From: Actinomycetota bacterium | GTDB taxonomy: Bacteria; Actinomycetota; Actinomycetes; S36-B12 | DNA length: 45,309 bases | NCBI GenBank assembly: GCA_016870515.1 | Contig: VGBL01000015.1 | Span: 1-45,309 of the forward strand | Direction: 5' to 3' | In this document: positions 1 to 8,167 of the stretch, in pieces | How positions within the stretch are numbered: position 1 is the first letter of the stretch | How the letters are laid out: the number at the start of each line of letters is the position of its first letter | Notes under the pieces: model-generated | Database searches by the model: none | What the model saw: only the letters and a program-made list of their open reading frames with translations | What the model was told of the DNA's origin: nothing | Position numbers and translations under genes: made by a program

Positions 1-1
1 G

Positions 2-274
2 CTCTTCCTGGTCATCGCGGGTTCGGTGGTGGCCTTCAGTTCCTTCACATGGCTAATCAACAAAGCGCCCATATCGCTCGCATCGACGTACGCCTATGTC
101 AATCCCGCGGTCGCGGTCGTGCTGGGTCTTTTCCTCTATGCGGAGGCGATCACCAGCGATGTGGTGGTGGGCCTGACGATCGTGCTCGGTGGAGTCATCC
201 TCGTGGTGAGCGGGGAGAGCCTGGTGCAACGTCGATCCCGCGCGACCGGACCCCCGGAGACACCGGTCACCTAG
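2..274 (+). CDS. EamA/DMT-family transporter, C-terminal part
   Basis: The reading frame is open from the window edge, so the 5' part is missing. The visible 90 residues form the last three membrane segments of a drug/metabolite (EamA, 10-TM) transporter: a hydrophobic helix, the family-typical stretch around ASTYAYVNPAVAVVLG, a short loop with a glutamate (AEAIT), and a final helix ending in a charged cytoplasmic tail (QRRSRATG). EamA proteins are inner-membrane exporters or importers of small metabolites. The substrate cannot be told from this fragment. The stop is TAG at 272-274. Confidence 0.85.
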   Translation, partial: LFLVIAGSVVAFSSFTWLINKAPISLASTYAYVNPAVAVVLGLFLYAEAITSDVVVGLTIVLGGVILVVSGESLVQRRSRATGPPETPVT

Positions 275-365
275 CGGCTTTGGCGATTCCCACACGACAG
301 ACGTCGTATGAGGACAGACTCCAAGTCCTGACCTCACCCACCCGGCTCACTGCTGGGGAGCGTGA

Positions 366-584
366 ATGCGCACATCCTTCAAGCACTACACTGGTGCAGC
401 CGGTGCCCTCGGCAGCCCCTTCAAGCGTGTCATTGCCGCGGCCGGCGGCCCCTCCGTCTTAGCCGCTGCCTCGATCATGGCCGCTCCCACCGCGCACGCC
501 GATGGGGACTACTACGGCACCTGGACCCTCACCACCATCAAGACGAGGCGAATCCGATGCCCGTCCGGCTGCCTGCGCCCGTGA
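366..584 (+). CDS. Small secreted peptide, possibly truncated
   Basis: A 72-residue frame. Basic residues at the N-terminus are followed by an alanine-rich hydrophobic stretch ending in APTAHADG, which reads as a Sec signal peptide with an AxA-type cleavage site near residue 45. The mature part would be only about 27 residues (start DGDYYGTWTL), very short for a secreted protein. The sequence after about position 545 loses character, so the gene may be truncated or frameshifted. An upstream GGGGAG at about 355 could serve as ribosome binding site. No family is recognised, and it could be a remnant of a longer secreted protein. Confidence 0.4.
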   Translation: MRTSFKHYTGAAGALGSPFKRVIAAAGGPSVLAAASIMAAPTAHADGDYYGTWTLTTIKTRRIRCPSGCLRP

Positions 585-623
585 TCAGGGCTACACGAGT
601 AGTCAGGTCGAGGGACGGATGCA

Positions 624-1982
624 TCATCCCACTAGTCGGTGAACGGCCTCGGCAAAGAGTGTCGTGTGCCGGTCGACATCGGCCGATGTCGTTGTCGGGC
701 ACATCAGCGCCATGTTGTGGAAGGGGGTCATCAGCACTCCGCGGTTGGCCATGAAGAGATGGAGGTATTGATCGAGTGCGTCATCCTCGGCGTGCGCCGA
801 CTCGGTACCGGTGCGCGGGGCGGGCCTAGCGAATCGATACTCCGCGCGCGCACCAAGCTGGGAGATCGACCACGGCACGTCGTATCGCTCCAGAGCCTGC
901 TCGACCCCTTTTGTGAATCGCGTAGCGAGCGCAATCATGTGGTCAAAGGCCGCGTCTGTCAGCACGTCACAAAGGGTGGCGCGCATGGCGGCGGTAGACA
1001 GCACATTGCCCGCCAGAGTGCCGCCGACTCCCCCCACGTCGATGAGATCGGCGTCGGGATACTCAGCCACGCGCCGGGCAATGTCGTGAGTGATTCCGTA
1101 AGCGCCAGTGGGTATGCCTCCACCAATGCTCTTACCAATGACAAGGATATCCGGGTCCAGGCCCCAGGCCTGCGTGCAGCCGCCTGGGCCGGCTGAGATG
1201 GTGTGAGTCTCATCGATGAGCAGAAGTGTGCCGTGCTTGCGGCACAACTCAGTGACTCCCTCGAGGAAGCCGGGCTCGGGCAGCACGATGCCGATATTGG
1301 TGAGCGCGGGCTCGGTGATGAGGACGGCCACGTCGCCATGCGCGAGTGCCCGCTCCACCGAGTCGAGGTCGTTGAACTCCACCGCGCGCGTGGTCTGGTC
1401 GATGGGCGAGGGGGCACCGACGTTGCCGTCACGGATCACGGTCTCGCCACCGGGACCCATCTGCACGAAGGTCTCGTCGACTGACCCGTGATAGCAGAAG
1501 GAGAAGGCGCCCACCTTGGGCCTGCCCGTCACCATGCGTGCCAGGCGCAGGGCCCAGCGATTGGCGTCGGTCGCGGTGAGCGCGAAGGACCACAGCGGCA
1601 GGCCGAAGCGGCGGGTGAGATCGGCAGCGACCCACTCGGCGTCGGCGCTGGGCATCATGGTTGTGATGCCACCTTCGACGCCGATGCGCTCCTGCACCGC
1701 CTTGACGGTGGCCTCCGGCGAGTGTCCCGCCATCGCACCGGTGTCTCCCAGGGCGAAGTCGACGTACTCATGGCCATCGACGTCGGTGATGCGGTTGCCG
1801 TGCGCGGTGGCGAGGTAGAGCGGGTAGCCACCCGACCACTTGTTCATCCATGTCATAGGGACGCGTCCGAAGAGATGGTCGGCTTCCTCGTAGAGGGCGC
1901 GCGATCTGGGCGAGCGGGCGGCGTAGGCCGCGCGTTCCTCGTCGAGAAGTCCAGCCAGACGCACGCGATCGATCGTCGCCAT
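624..1982 (-). CDS. Class III (glutamate-1-semialdehyde aminomutase-like) PLP aminotransferase
   Basis: A 452-residue PLP enzyme of fold type I, class III aminotransferase family. The family fingerprint runs in order: the YPLYLATAHGNRITDVDG N-terminal strand, a GHSPEAT small-domain motif, LLIDETHT (the cofactor aspartate), and VIGKSIGGGIPTGAYG with the Schiff-base lysine at about K284. An ATG 11 codons inside the longest frame was chosen because AGGAG sits four bases upstream. The GSA-aminomutase similarity is strong, but this is unlikely to be hemL, since there are no heme genes nearby. Catabolic or beta-amino-acid transaminases have the same look. It starts 7 bp after the stop of the upstream MFS gene, so the two probably form one transcript and may handle the same compound. 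Confidence 0.85.
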   Translation of the reverse strand: MATIDRVRLAGLLDEERAAYAARSPRSRALYEEADHLFGRVPMTWMNKWSGGYPLYLATAHGNRITDVDGHEYVDFALGDTGAMAGHSPEATVKAVQERIGVEGGITTMMPSADAEWVAADLTRRFGLPLWSFALTATDANRWALRLARMVTGRPKVGAFSFCYHGSVDETFVQMGPGGETVIRDGNVGAPSPIDQTTRAVEFNDLDSVERALAHGDVAVLITEPALTNIGIVLPEPGFLEGVTELCRKHGTLLLIDETHTISAGPGGCTQAWGLDPDILVIGKSIGGGIPTGAYGITHDIARRVAEYPDADLIDVGGVGGTLAGNVLSTAAMRATLCDVLTDAAFDHMIALATRFTKGVEQALERYDVPWSISQLGARAEYRFARPAPRTGTESAHAEDDALDQYLHLFMANRGVLMTPFHNMALMCPTTTSADVDRHTTLFAEAVHRLVG

Positions 1983-1989
1983 GACGCTC

Positions 1990-3282
1990 CTAGTCGGTGG
2001 TGTTACCCCCCACAATAGGGGTGCCTCGTGGCGGCCTCACACGTCGACCGGCCACCAGCAGTCCGACAACAACGGCGATGATCTCGATAACGGCGGATCC
2101 CCCGAGGAGCACACGCCACCCCAGGGGCACCAGGACAGCCGCGATGAGGGATCCAACGGCGAAGGCCGAGGTCTTCAGGGAGGCGGCTGCGCTGAAAACC
2201 AGGGCGCGAGCGTGCTTGGGTGCCTCACGGTCACGTACCTGCATGACCGCCGACAACTGCGGTGCCTGCGTGAAGCCGACGACAACCGCGACCGGAATCG
2301 CCCACCACATGCTGGGCGAGACCGCCAGCAGGGTCAGGGCTACCGCCAGGGCCAGGGTCGAGATGACAACGAGAGTGCCGGGACCCACGCGTGGCGGTCG
2401 GTGGATCATGGCAATGGAGCCCATCAGCGCACCTACCGCTACGACGGCCAGAAGCAAAGCGCCGGTGCCCGAGTCACCGGCAAGGTCAGCGCCCAGAAGC
2501 GGGGCGGAGACAACGAGTCCGGCGATACCGATGTAGGCGAGTGTGCTGACCGTGGTGGATCGCCGCAGCGATACTGACTTCCACAGGACCGCTGCGTAGC
2601 GAAGAGTGGTCGCGAAGGGCGCAGGCGGTTGGTCATGGGTCTCACTGCGACGAGGGACGCGAACCAGCAGCAGGGCGACAAATGCCGCGATGTAGAGCAG
2701 GCAAACGACTTCGAGTGAAGCCGCACCCGGTGTCCTTGAGTCCGCGATGTAGGCAAGACCCACGATGGCGGGGCCTGCGATAGCCGCCACGTTGTAGGTG
2801 CTCACGTCAACCGAGTATGCGCGGGTGGGCGGGACGCCGGGAGCGATGCGCGGGAGCTGGGCGCTCCACGCACCAAAGAAGAGGGGGTGTGCCATGCCCG
2901 CGATCCCGGCCACGACGATCAGCAGTCCACCCGGGATGTCGTTGAGCGCCAAAGCCAAGATGCCTGCGTAGATCGCAAGAATCGCGGCTGCGACGAGATA
3001 GCCGCGCCGCGGGTGCTCAAGGCGATCCACCGCTGCACCAACGAATGGGCCGCAGAGCCCCGACATCGCGGTGAATGCGGCGATGAGGAGTGATCCGTCA
3101 GATACAGAACCGCCGGCCGCCAGGACCCCCAGGATCACGGCGGAGGGAAGGCCGGCACCCGCGCCCCGCGATAGCACCGCCACGACGGCGTAGGGGGCGA
3201 GCCCGCTCCGACCACCGCCTCGCCCCACATGCACACCGTAGGTGATGCGCCACCGATCGAGTCTCACGGGTGATCGTGACAC
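1990..3282 (-). CDS. Major facilitator superfamily transporter
   Basis: A 430-residue integral membrane protein with about 12 hydrophobic segments and a short basic loop in the middle (VRVPRRSETHD). The N-half motif AAVDRLEHPRRGYL resembles MFS motif A (G-x-x-x-D-R-x-x-R-R). It starts at GTG 3282. MFS members of this type move drugs or small metabolites by proton coupling, and the substrate is unknown. The downstream aminotransferase begins 7 bp after its stop, suggesting a two-gene operon. It diverges from the SHOCT-type membrane protein, with about 63 bp between them for both promoters. Confidence 0.85.
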   Translation of the reverse strand: MSRSPVRLDRWRITYGVHVGRGGGRSGLAPYAVVAVLSRGAGAGLPSAVILGVLAAGGSVSDGSLLIAAFTAMSGLCGPFVGAAVDRLEHPRRGYLVAAAILAIYAGILALALNDIPGGLLIVVAGIAGMAHPLFFGAWSAQLPRIAPGVPPTRAYSVDVSTYNVAAIAGPAIVGLAYIADSRTPGAASLEVVCLLYIAAFVALLLVRVPRRSETHDQPPAPFATTLRYAAVLWKSVSLRRSTTVSTLAYIGIAGLVVSAPLLGADLAGDSGTGALLLAVVAVGALMGSIAMIHRPPRVGPGTLVVISTLALAVALTLLAVSPSMWWAIPVAVVVGFTQAPQLSAVMQVRDREAPKHARALVFSAAASLKTSAFAVGSLIAAVLVPLGWRVLLGGSAVIEIIAVVVGLLVAGRRVRPPRGTPIVGGNTTD

Positions 3283-3345
3283 CGAGCACTAGGTCACGGA
3301 TGCCCTAGGGTGAGCCCGGCAAACACGTCCAATGGATTGGGAGAC

Positions 3346-3720
3346 ATGAAGTTCAGAGAGTTTCTATGGAGCTTGCTGCTCATCTTCTTCATGATCATGT
3401 ACTTAATAAGCTTGTTCAGCGTGGTCATCGATCTCTTCCGTAATCACCAGATGAGCGGTGTGGTCCAAGCAATTTGGATCCTCTTCCTGATCTTCATTCC
3501 GCTGATCTCACTGCCTGTATACGTGATCGTCTACGGCCGCGGAGTGGCCACTGGCCAACAGGATGCCGTCGCGCAGGCGCAGAGGAAGCAGGCGGCCTAC
3601 ATCAAGCAGGTGGCCGGCACCAGCCCCGCGGAGCAGATCGCCCAGGCGCAGCAATTGCGGCAATCAAGCGTCATCTCGCAGCAGGAGTTCGACTCGATCA
3701 AGGTCAAGGCACTCAGCTGA
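3346..3720 (+). CDS. PLDc_N/SHOCT small membrane protein
   Basis: A 124-residue protein with two N-terminal membrane segments (about residues 6-28 and 38-62), the arrangement of the PLDc_N (cardiolipin-synthase N-terminal) domain. A glutamine- and alanine-rich probable coiled coil follows, then a C-terminal SHOCT motif (IAQAQQLRQSSVISQQEFDS). No catalytic phospholipase HKD motif is present. ATG 3346 was preferred over GTG 3310 because GGGAG lies just before it and it opens directly into the MKFREFLWS helix. SHOCT proteins are thought to be oligomerisation or membrane-associated accessory proteins, and no specific function can be assigned. Confidence 0.7.
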   Translation: MKFREFLWSLLLIFFMIMYLISLFSVVIDLFRNHQMSGVVQAIWILFLIFIPLISLPVYVIVYGRGVATGQQDAVAQAQRKQAAYIKQVAGTSPAEQIAQAQQLRQSSVISQQEFDSIKVKALS

Positions 3721-3779
3721 GCGCTCCCTCTGGCGCAGCTCCCTCCCTCGGTGGGAGGGAGCTCGTCCGTGTCGTCGCT

Positions 3780-5006
3780 TTGGCCATCGCGCTGGGCGTA
3801 CTAGCGGCCATCGGGTCCGCCGCCTTCCTCGTTGTCATGGCGCAGGGCACCGACCTGCTGTGGGAGTGGCTGCCCAGCACGCTGGGACTGTCCGAAGTGC
3901 CGTGGTGGTGGGTCGTCCTGCTGCTCCTGATCGGCGCCTTCCTCATCATGGCCGCGTGGCGTTTCGGCGAGGGCATGGGCGGCCCGCTCGAGGGCTTTCA
4001 CTTCGACGTCGGCCCGTCGCATGCCGTGGCCGCACTATCCGTGGCCCTGGCGACCTTGATCTTTGGCGGTGTGCTCGGCCCTGAGGCGCCGCTCATCGTC
4101 GTCGGCACCGTGATCGGCGGATTCGTCACCCGCAAGCAGAGCCCCCAGGTGCAGCAGATGGCGATGGCCCTGGGCGGCATCGCCGCGATCAGCACGATCC
4201 TCGGCAATCCTTTCGTTGCCGCCTTCTTCGTGCTGGAGTTCGCCGCCCTGGGAGCAATGCCCCGCCAAGTACTGGTCCCGATGTTCATCGCCATCGGCTC
4301 GGGTTACCTCGTCTTGACGGGGATCGGCCCCTTCGCCGGCCTGGGTGAGGTGGGCCTCGCCGTCCCCGGCATTACTGCAGTCGACAAGCTGACGTTCATT
4401 GACCTTGGGGTCGGCCTCGCCGTCGCCGTCGTCGCTGGCCTCGCCGTCCTGCTCTCGCGCACCATCGGCTACGCGACATTGCGTATCGCCAAGAAGCACC
4501 CCGCACCCACGATCATCGGCGCCTCACTCGTCATCGGCATTCTCGGCACCGTTGGCATGATGGTCTTCGACCTGCCCTACGACATCGTGCCATTCTCAGG
4601 CGAGACCGCGATGCCCACGCTGGTCGCTGAGGGAAACGTCTTCGCCGCTCTCTTCATCGTTGTTGCCAAGGCCATTGCCTACGGTGTTTCCCTCGGTGGC
4701 GGCTACCGCGGTGGGCCGATCTTCCCCTCCACCTTTATCGGTGTTGGCGTGGCAGTGCTGATCGGTCTCCTCCTGCCGTCGTTATCCATAAGTGCCCTGA
4801 TAGTCGCGGGCATCGCGGCCGCATGTGCAGCCATGCTGAAAATGCCCTTCTCCAGTGGACTTCTCGCCGTGGTCCTTGGCGCAGGAGCCGGCATGATCGT
4901 CACCCCGATGGCCATCATCGGTGCGATCGTCGGTGTGCTGATGCGGCTGGCCTACGACAAGGCCACGGGGCGCGAGACTTCATTCCCCGCCCCCGCTGCG
5001 TCTTAG
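3780..5006 (+). CDS. ClC-family chloride channel/antiporter-like protein
   Basis: A polytopic protein of at least 408 residues. Two landmarks of ClC proteins are visible: GGVLGPEAPL, corresponding to the selectivity/gating G-x-E-x-P loop with its glutamate, and GGGYRGGPIFPSTFIG, corresponding to GGIFxPxLxxG. Both are divergent from textbook ClC but typical of the short actinobacterial branch without CBS domains. The start is uncertain. There is no ATG, GTG or TTG in frame between 3477 and 3779. TTG 3780 opens inside the first helix, while the frame upstream still looks like helix-A sequence. CTG 3717, overlapping the preceding stop codon and preceded by AAGG, is an alternative. Such proteins move chloride, fluoride or other anions. 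Confidence 0.75.
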   Translation: MAIALGVLAAIGSAAFLVVMAQGTDLLWEWLPSTLGLSEVPWWWVVLLLLIGAFLIMAAWRFGEGMGGPLEGFHFDVGPSHAVAALSVALATLIFGGVLGPEAPLIVVGTVIGGFVTRKQSPQVQQMAMALGGIAAISTILGNPFVAAFFVLEFAALGAMPRQVLVPMFIAIGSGYLVLTGIGPFAGLGEVGLAVPGITAVDKLTFIDLGVGLAVAVVAGLAVLLSRTIGYATLRIAKKHPAPTIIGASLVIGILGTVGMMVFDLPYDIVPFSGETAMPTLVAEGNVFAALFIVVAKAIAYGVSLGGGYRGGPIFPSTFIGVGVAVLIGLLLPSLSISALIVAGIAAACAAMLKMPFSSGLLAVVLGAGAGMIVTPMAIIGAIVGVLMRLAYDKATGRETSFPAPAAS

Positions 5007-5018
5007 TCACCCGGTGGA

Positions 5019-5567
5019 CTACGGCGTGATCGGGTTGGCCAGTCCGTCCACGATGTGCGCGCCGGGTGCAACCGAGAGCAATGAGCCCGGCAGGACGATC
5101 TTGGATCGACGTACGCCGCTGCCAATCACGACCACCGGCGCAACCATGACCCGCGGATCGATGATAACCGGCCAGTCGCTCGGTAAGCCAATGGGCGTGA
5201 TGCCGCCATACTCCATCCCCGTCAGTGAGACCGCCTCGTCCATGGGGGCGAATGAGATCTTGCGGACGTCGAGCCAACGTCGAGCCACGTTGTTGACGTC
5301 GGCCCGCGTCGTCGCGAGCACCACGCACGCCGCCAAACGCACCTGACCTTCGCGCTTGCCGGATAGCACGACGCAGTTGGCCGAAGCACCAAGCGGCACG
5401 TCGTACGCCTCGCAGAAGGCGGCCGTGTCGGCCAGGTCGGGGTCGATCGAGGCGACCCCGACCTGGTTGCGCTCAGACCACGCTCCGAGGGCGGTGGCCG
5501 TCGACGAGGCCAGGAGGTCGGGACGATCGACAGCCGAGACGATCTCAAGGGTGCCTAGTTGCAGCAT
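5019..5567 (-). CDS. YbaK/prolyl-tRNA deacylase-like protein
   Basis: A 182-residue protein of the YbaK/EbsC/ProX editing-domain family, which hydrolyses mischarged aminoacyl-tRNAs (typically Cys- or Ala-tRNAPro) in trans. Recognisable elements are ASANCVVLSGKR (core strand and the conserved lysine region), a block around RADVNNVARRW, and EYGGITPIGLP, matching the family G-x-x-P-x-G motif near the active site. ATG 5567 was chosen. It runs convergent to the ClC gene with 12 bp between the stops, and diverges from the microprotein gene at 5644. The amino-acid specificity is not readable from sequence. Confidence 0.8.
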   Translation of the reverse strand: MLQLGTLEIVSAVDRPDLLASSTATALGAWSERNQVGVASIDPDLADTAAFCEAYDVPLGASANCVVLSGKREGQVRLAACVVLATTRADVNNVARRWLDVRKISFAPMDEAVSLTGMEYGGITPIGLPSDWPVIIDPRVMVAPVVVIGSGVRRSKIVLPGSLLSVAPGAHIVDGLANPITP

Positions 5568-5643
5568 GCCGAGATCCCACCACACACCCCTGCCGTCAGC
5601 ACGGCCTACAGTAGATCCGGCACACCGCCAGAGGGGAGTCGGC

Positions 5644-5760
5644 ATGTGCAGTCCCGCGCAGTGTCCGCCATGCGGCAAGGTCACCTGGACCGGCTGCGGC
5701 GAACACGCCGAAATGGTGATGGCATCGGTCCCCAAAGACCGTCGCTGCACCTGCCAGTAG
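5644..5760 (+). CDS. 38-residue Cys-rich conserved microprotein
   Basis: A short frame starting MCSPAQCPPCGKVTW with GGGGAG seven bases upstream. Cysteines and histidine are spaced C-x4-C-x2-C, then GCGEH, and finally CTC at the C-terminus, a pattern suggesting a single zinc-binding knuckle. From memory, near-identical tiny proteins (M-C-x-P-x-x-C-P-x-C-x-x-x-T-W-x-G-C-G-x-H) are widespread in actinobacteria and fungi but uncharacterised. It ends 3 bp before the DeoR-type regulator, so it is probably co-transcribed with it. Function unknown. Confidence 0.75.
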   Translation: MCSPAQCPPCGKVTWTGCGEHAEMVMASVPKDRRCTCQ

Positions 5761-5763
5761 CCC

Positions 5764-6558
5764 ATGCCCTCCAGGCCTGCCGACGCAGCTCTGCGCGGCG
5801 AGCGCATGGCCAGCATCCTGGTCGAACTGCGCAAGCACGGAGAGGTGCACGTCACCGAACTCGCTGAGACATTCGGGGTCTCGCAGGCGACGCTGCGACG
5901 CGATCTGGCGATCCTCGAAGACCAGGGCCTGTGCAAGCGTCGTTATGGCGGCGCCGTTCCCACTGACAGCAGTACCGAGCTCCCCGTCGCTTACCGCGAT
6001 CGTCGATCCAAGGCGGAGAAGCGGGCGGTGGCCGAGACCGCGGCCAAATTGCTTCCTCGCGGACCACAGACTGTGGGATTCACGGGTGGATCCACCACGA
6101 GCGAGATCGCGCGTGTGCTGTCATCTCGCGTCGACCTGGTCGTCGTCACCAACGCGTTGAACATTGCCGCTGAGATGGCGGCGAAGCCCCGCATACGCGT
6201 CGTCGTCTCCGGCGGCGTCGCGCGCTCGCAAAGCACGGAGCTCGTGGGCCCCTGGGCCGAGGCAGCCCTGGCGCAGGCCACCATCGGGACGGCATATGTG
6301 GGCGTCGACGGCCTCGACATCGACGGCGGCCTGACCACTCATGACCCGGTGGAGGCGCGCACCAATGCCGTGCTACTCGAACAAGCGGGTCGGGTGATCG
6401 TTGTGGCCGATGCCAGCAAGTTTGGTCGCGTCCTGCCAGGTCGCATTGGCGGGGTGCAAGCCGCCGACGTAGTCGTGACCGATAGCGGCGCCGACCCCAC
6501 AGTGCTCGAAGACCTGAGGGCCCGCGGCATCCAGGTCGTCATCGCGTCTCCTGCCTAG
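5764..6558 (+). CDS. DeoR/GlpR-family transcriptional regulator
   Basis: A 264-residue regulator. The N-terminal DeoR-type helix-turn-helix is at about residues 25-60 (VTELAETFGVSQATLRRDL, then CKRRYGGAV). The C-terminal DeoRC sugar-phosphate sensor domain shows TVGFTGGSTTSEIA and VVVADASKFGR. Family members repress sugar or nucleoside catabolic operons and are released by a phosphorylated sugar. The start gives the usual basic RGER lead-in to the first helix. No sugar operon is adjacent: the next gene is an amidase beyond a long inverted repeat, so its target is not evident. Confidence 0.9.
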   Translation: MPSRPADAALRGERMASILVELRKHGEVHVTELAETFGVSQATLRRDLAILEDQGLCKRRYGGAVPTDSSTELPVAYRDRRSKAEKRAVAETAAKLLPRGPQTVGFTGGSTTSEIARVLSSRVDLVVVTNALNIAAEMAAKPRIRVVVSGGVARSQSTELVGPWAEAALAQATIGTAYVGVDGLDIDGGLTTHDPVEARTNAVLLEQAGRVIVVADASKFGRVLPGRIGGVQAADVVVTDSGADPTVLEDLRARGIQVVIASPA

Positions 6559-6572
6559 GGCGCCTTCCGCGT

Positions 6573-6630
6573 CGAGTGTGCGCTCGCGTGCGGCCAGCGG
6601 GCCCGAAACGCGCACGGCAGCGCACACTCG
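6573..6630. terminator. 12-bp perfect inverted repeat between deoR-like and amidase genes
   Basis: CGAGTGTGCGCT (6573-6584) is matched by its exact reverse complement at 6619-6630. An inner six-base pairing (6587-6592 with 6611-6616) would extend the stem. No T-run follows. It can be read as an actinobacterial-style terminator for the regulator gene or as a cruciform or operator element. Placed 15 bp after the DeoR stop, terminator is the simpler reading. Confidence 0.5.
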
Positions 6631-6665
6631 CGACGTGAAGGGCCGGCTCCTGCCAGACTGCGCAC

Positions 6666-8066
6666 ATGGACCTGACGCAGCAGACGGCGACCCAGCTCAT
6701 CGATCTCTACCGCACGGGCGATGCGTCACCGGTCGAGGCACTGCAGCAGGTCCTCGACCGGCTCGAGCGACTCGAGCCGACGTTGAATGCATTCGTCATG
6801 GTCGACGCTAATGCGGGAATGGCGTCGGCACGACAGAGCGAGGAGCGCTGGGCGGATTACAGGTCTGGTGGTGCGCCCGTTGGCGATCTCGAAGGCGTGC
6901 CCGTGTCAATCAAGGACATTCTTCTCACGAAGGGGTGGCCCACGCTGCGTGGCAGCCGTGCGATCGACCCTAGCCAGCCCTGGGATGTCGATGCTCCCTG
7001 CGTGGCGCGCATTCGCGAGGCGGGCGGTGTCATGTTTGGCAAGACAACCACTCCTGAGTTTGGGTGCAAGGCCGAGACCAATTCCCCTCTCCGAGGGGAG
7101 ACGCGCAACCCCTGGGATGCGTCGAAGACCCCCGGTGGCTCCTCTGGCGGCACGGCTGCCGCGGTGGCCGCGGGCATTGGACCGCTGAGCGTGGGCACCG
7201 ACGGGGCAGGGAGCGTGCGGATCCCCGCCGCCTTCTGCGGCAATGTCGGCCTCAAGCCCAGCTTCGGCCGCATCCCTGCCTATCCGCTGTCGCCTTTCGG
7301 CACCGTCGCCCACCTGGGACCGCACTGCATGAGTGTCGCCGATTGCGCGCTCCTCATGAATGTCCTCGCCCGACCCGACCCACGCGACTGGATGTCGCTG
7401 CCCTACGACGGCGTCGACTACCTCACAGACCTCGACGGTGGCATCCGCGGGCTTCGGATCGCCTACTCCCCCGACCTCGGCTACGCGACCGTCGACCCCG
7501 AGGTGTCCGCGCTGGTGGCATCAGCCGTCCGCGAACTCGAAGCGCTCGGTGCAGCGGTCGAGCAGGTGGATCCCGGATTCGATGATCCCCTTGATATCTC
7601 GACAGGCCTGTGGTTCGTGTCGTCCAAAACCGTCTACGACTCCCTCGGGCCCGCCGGGCAGGCCATGACCGACCCCGATTTCGCGTCTCAGGCCGAGCAG
7701 GGAGCAGCGTTCACCGCACAGGACATCCAACTTCTCAGCCTGAAGCGAAATGTCCTCGGCACGCTCATGCGCGACTTCATGACCCGCTACGACCTTCTCG
7801 TCACCCCAGCGGTGGCCGTGCCCGCCTTCGATTCCCGACCCGCCGGCGCCGTGCCGATGACACCGGAGACCATGCTGTCGTGGACGCCGTTCTCCTACCC
7901 CTTCAACCTCACTCAACAGCCGGCGATCACCATTCCTTGCGGCCTGACGTCTGCTGGGCTCCCGGTGGGTCTGCAGTTCGTCGGACCAGCCCATGGCGAT
8001 GCCCTGGTGATCCGCGCGGCTCGTGCCTACGAAACCGTTCGTCCGGTGGCTCGCCCCACGATGTGA
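6666..8066 (+). CDS. Amidase signature family hydrolase
   Basis: A 466-residue amidase-signature enzyme, full length for the family. The Ser-cisSer-Lys catalytic triad is visible: lysine in VPVSIKDI, the Gly/Ser-rich GGSSGGTAAAVAAG, and the nucleophile region VGTDGAGSVRIPA, then GLKPSFGRIP. These cytoplasmic enzymes hydrolyse amides; the same fold includes GatA. It is not gatA, because gatC and gatB are absent and the C-terminal region is of the general amidase type. The substrate is unknown. It is preceded by the 6573-6630 inverted repeat, so probably transcribed from its own promoter. Confidence 0.9.
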   Translation: MDLTQQTATQLIDLYRTGDASPVEALQQVLDRLERLEPTLNAFVMVDANAGMASARQSEERWADYRSGGAPVGDLEGVPVSIKDILLTKGWPTLRGSRAIDPSQPWDVDAPCVARIREAGGVMFGKTTTPEFGCKAETNSPLRGETRNPWDASKTPGGSSGGTAAAVAAGIGPLSVGTDGAGSVRIPAAFCGNVGLKPSFGRIPAYPLSPFGTVAHLGPHCMSVADCALLMNVLARPDPRDWMSLPYDGVDYLTDLDGGIRGLRIAYSPDLGYATVDPEVSALVASAVRELEALGAAVEQVDPGFDDPLDISTGLWFVSSKTVYDSLGPAGQAMTDPDFASQAEQGAAFTAQDIQLLSLKRNVLGTLMRDFMTRYDLLVTPAVAVPAFDSRPAGAVPMTPETMLSWTPFSYPFNLTQQPAITIPCGLTSAGLPVGLQFVGPAHGDALVIRAARAYETVRPVARPTM

Positions 8067-8167
8067 ACTACGCCTCTGCCATGAATCGGTCAGGAACGGG
8101 GCTGCCCTGGCCTCGGCCCTTGACGTTTGACATCGTAGAGGCCCTCAAGGGGGACAGGGAGGCCACG

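Noticed and set aside
624-1982. hemL (glutamate-1-semialdehyde aminomutase)
   Set aside because: Fold and motifs are shared, but the pairing with an MFS transporter and the lack of heme genes favour another class III aminotransferase.
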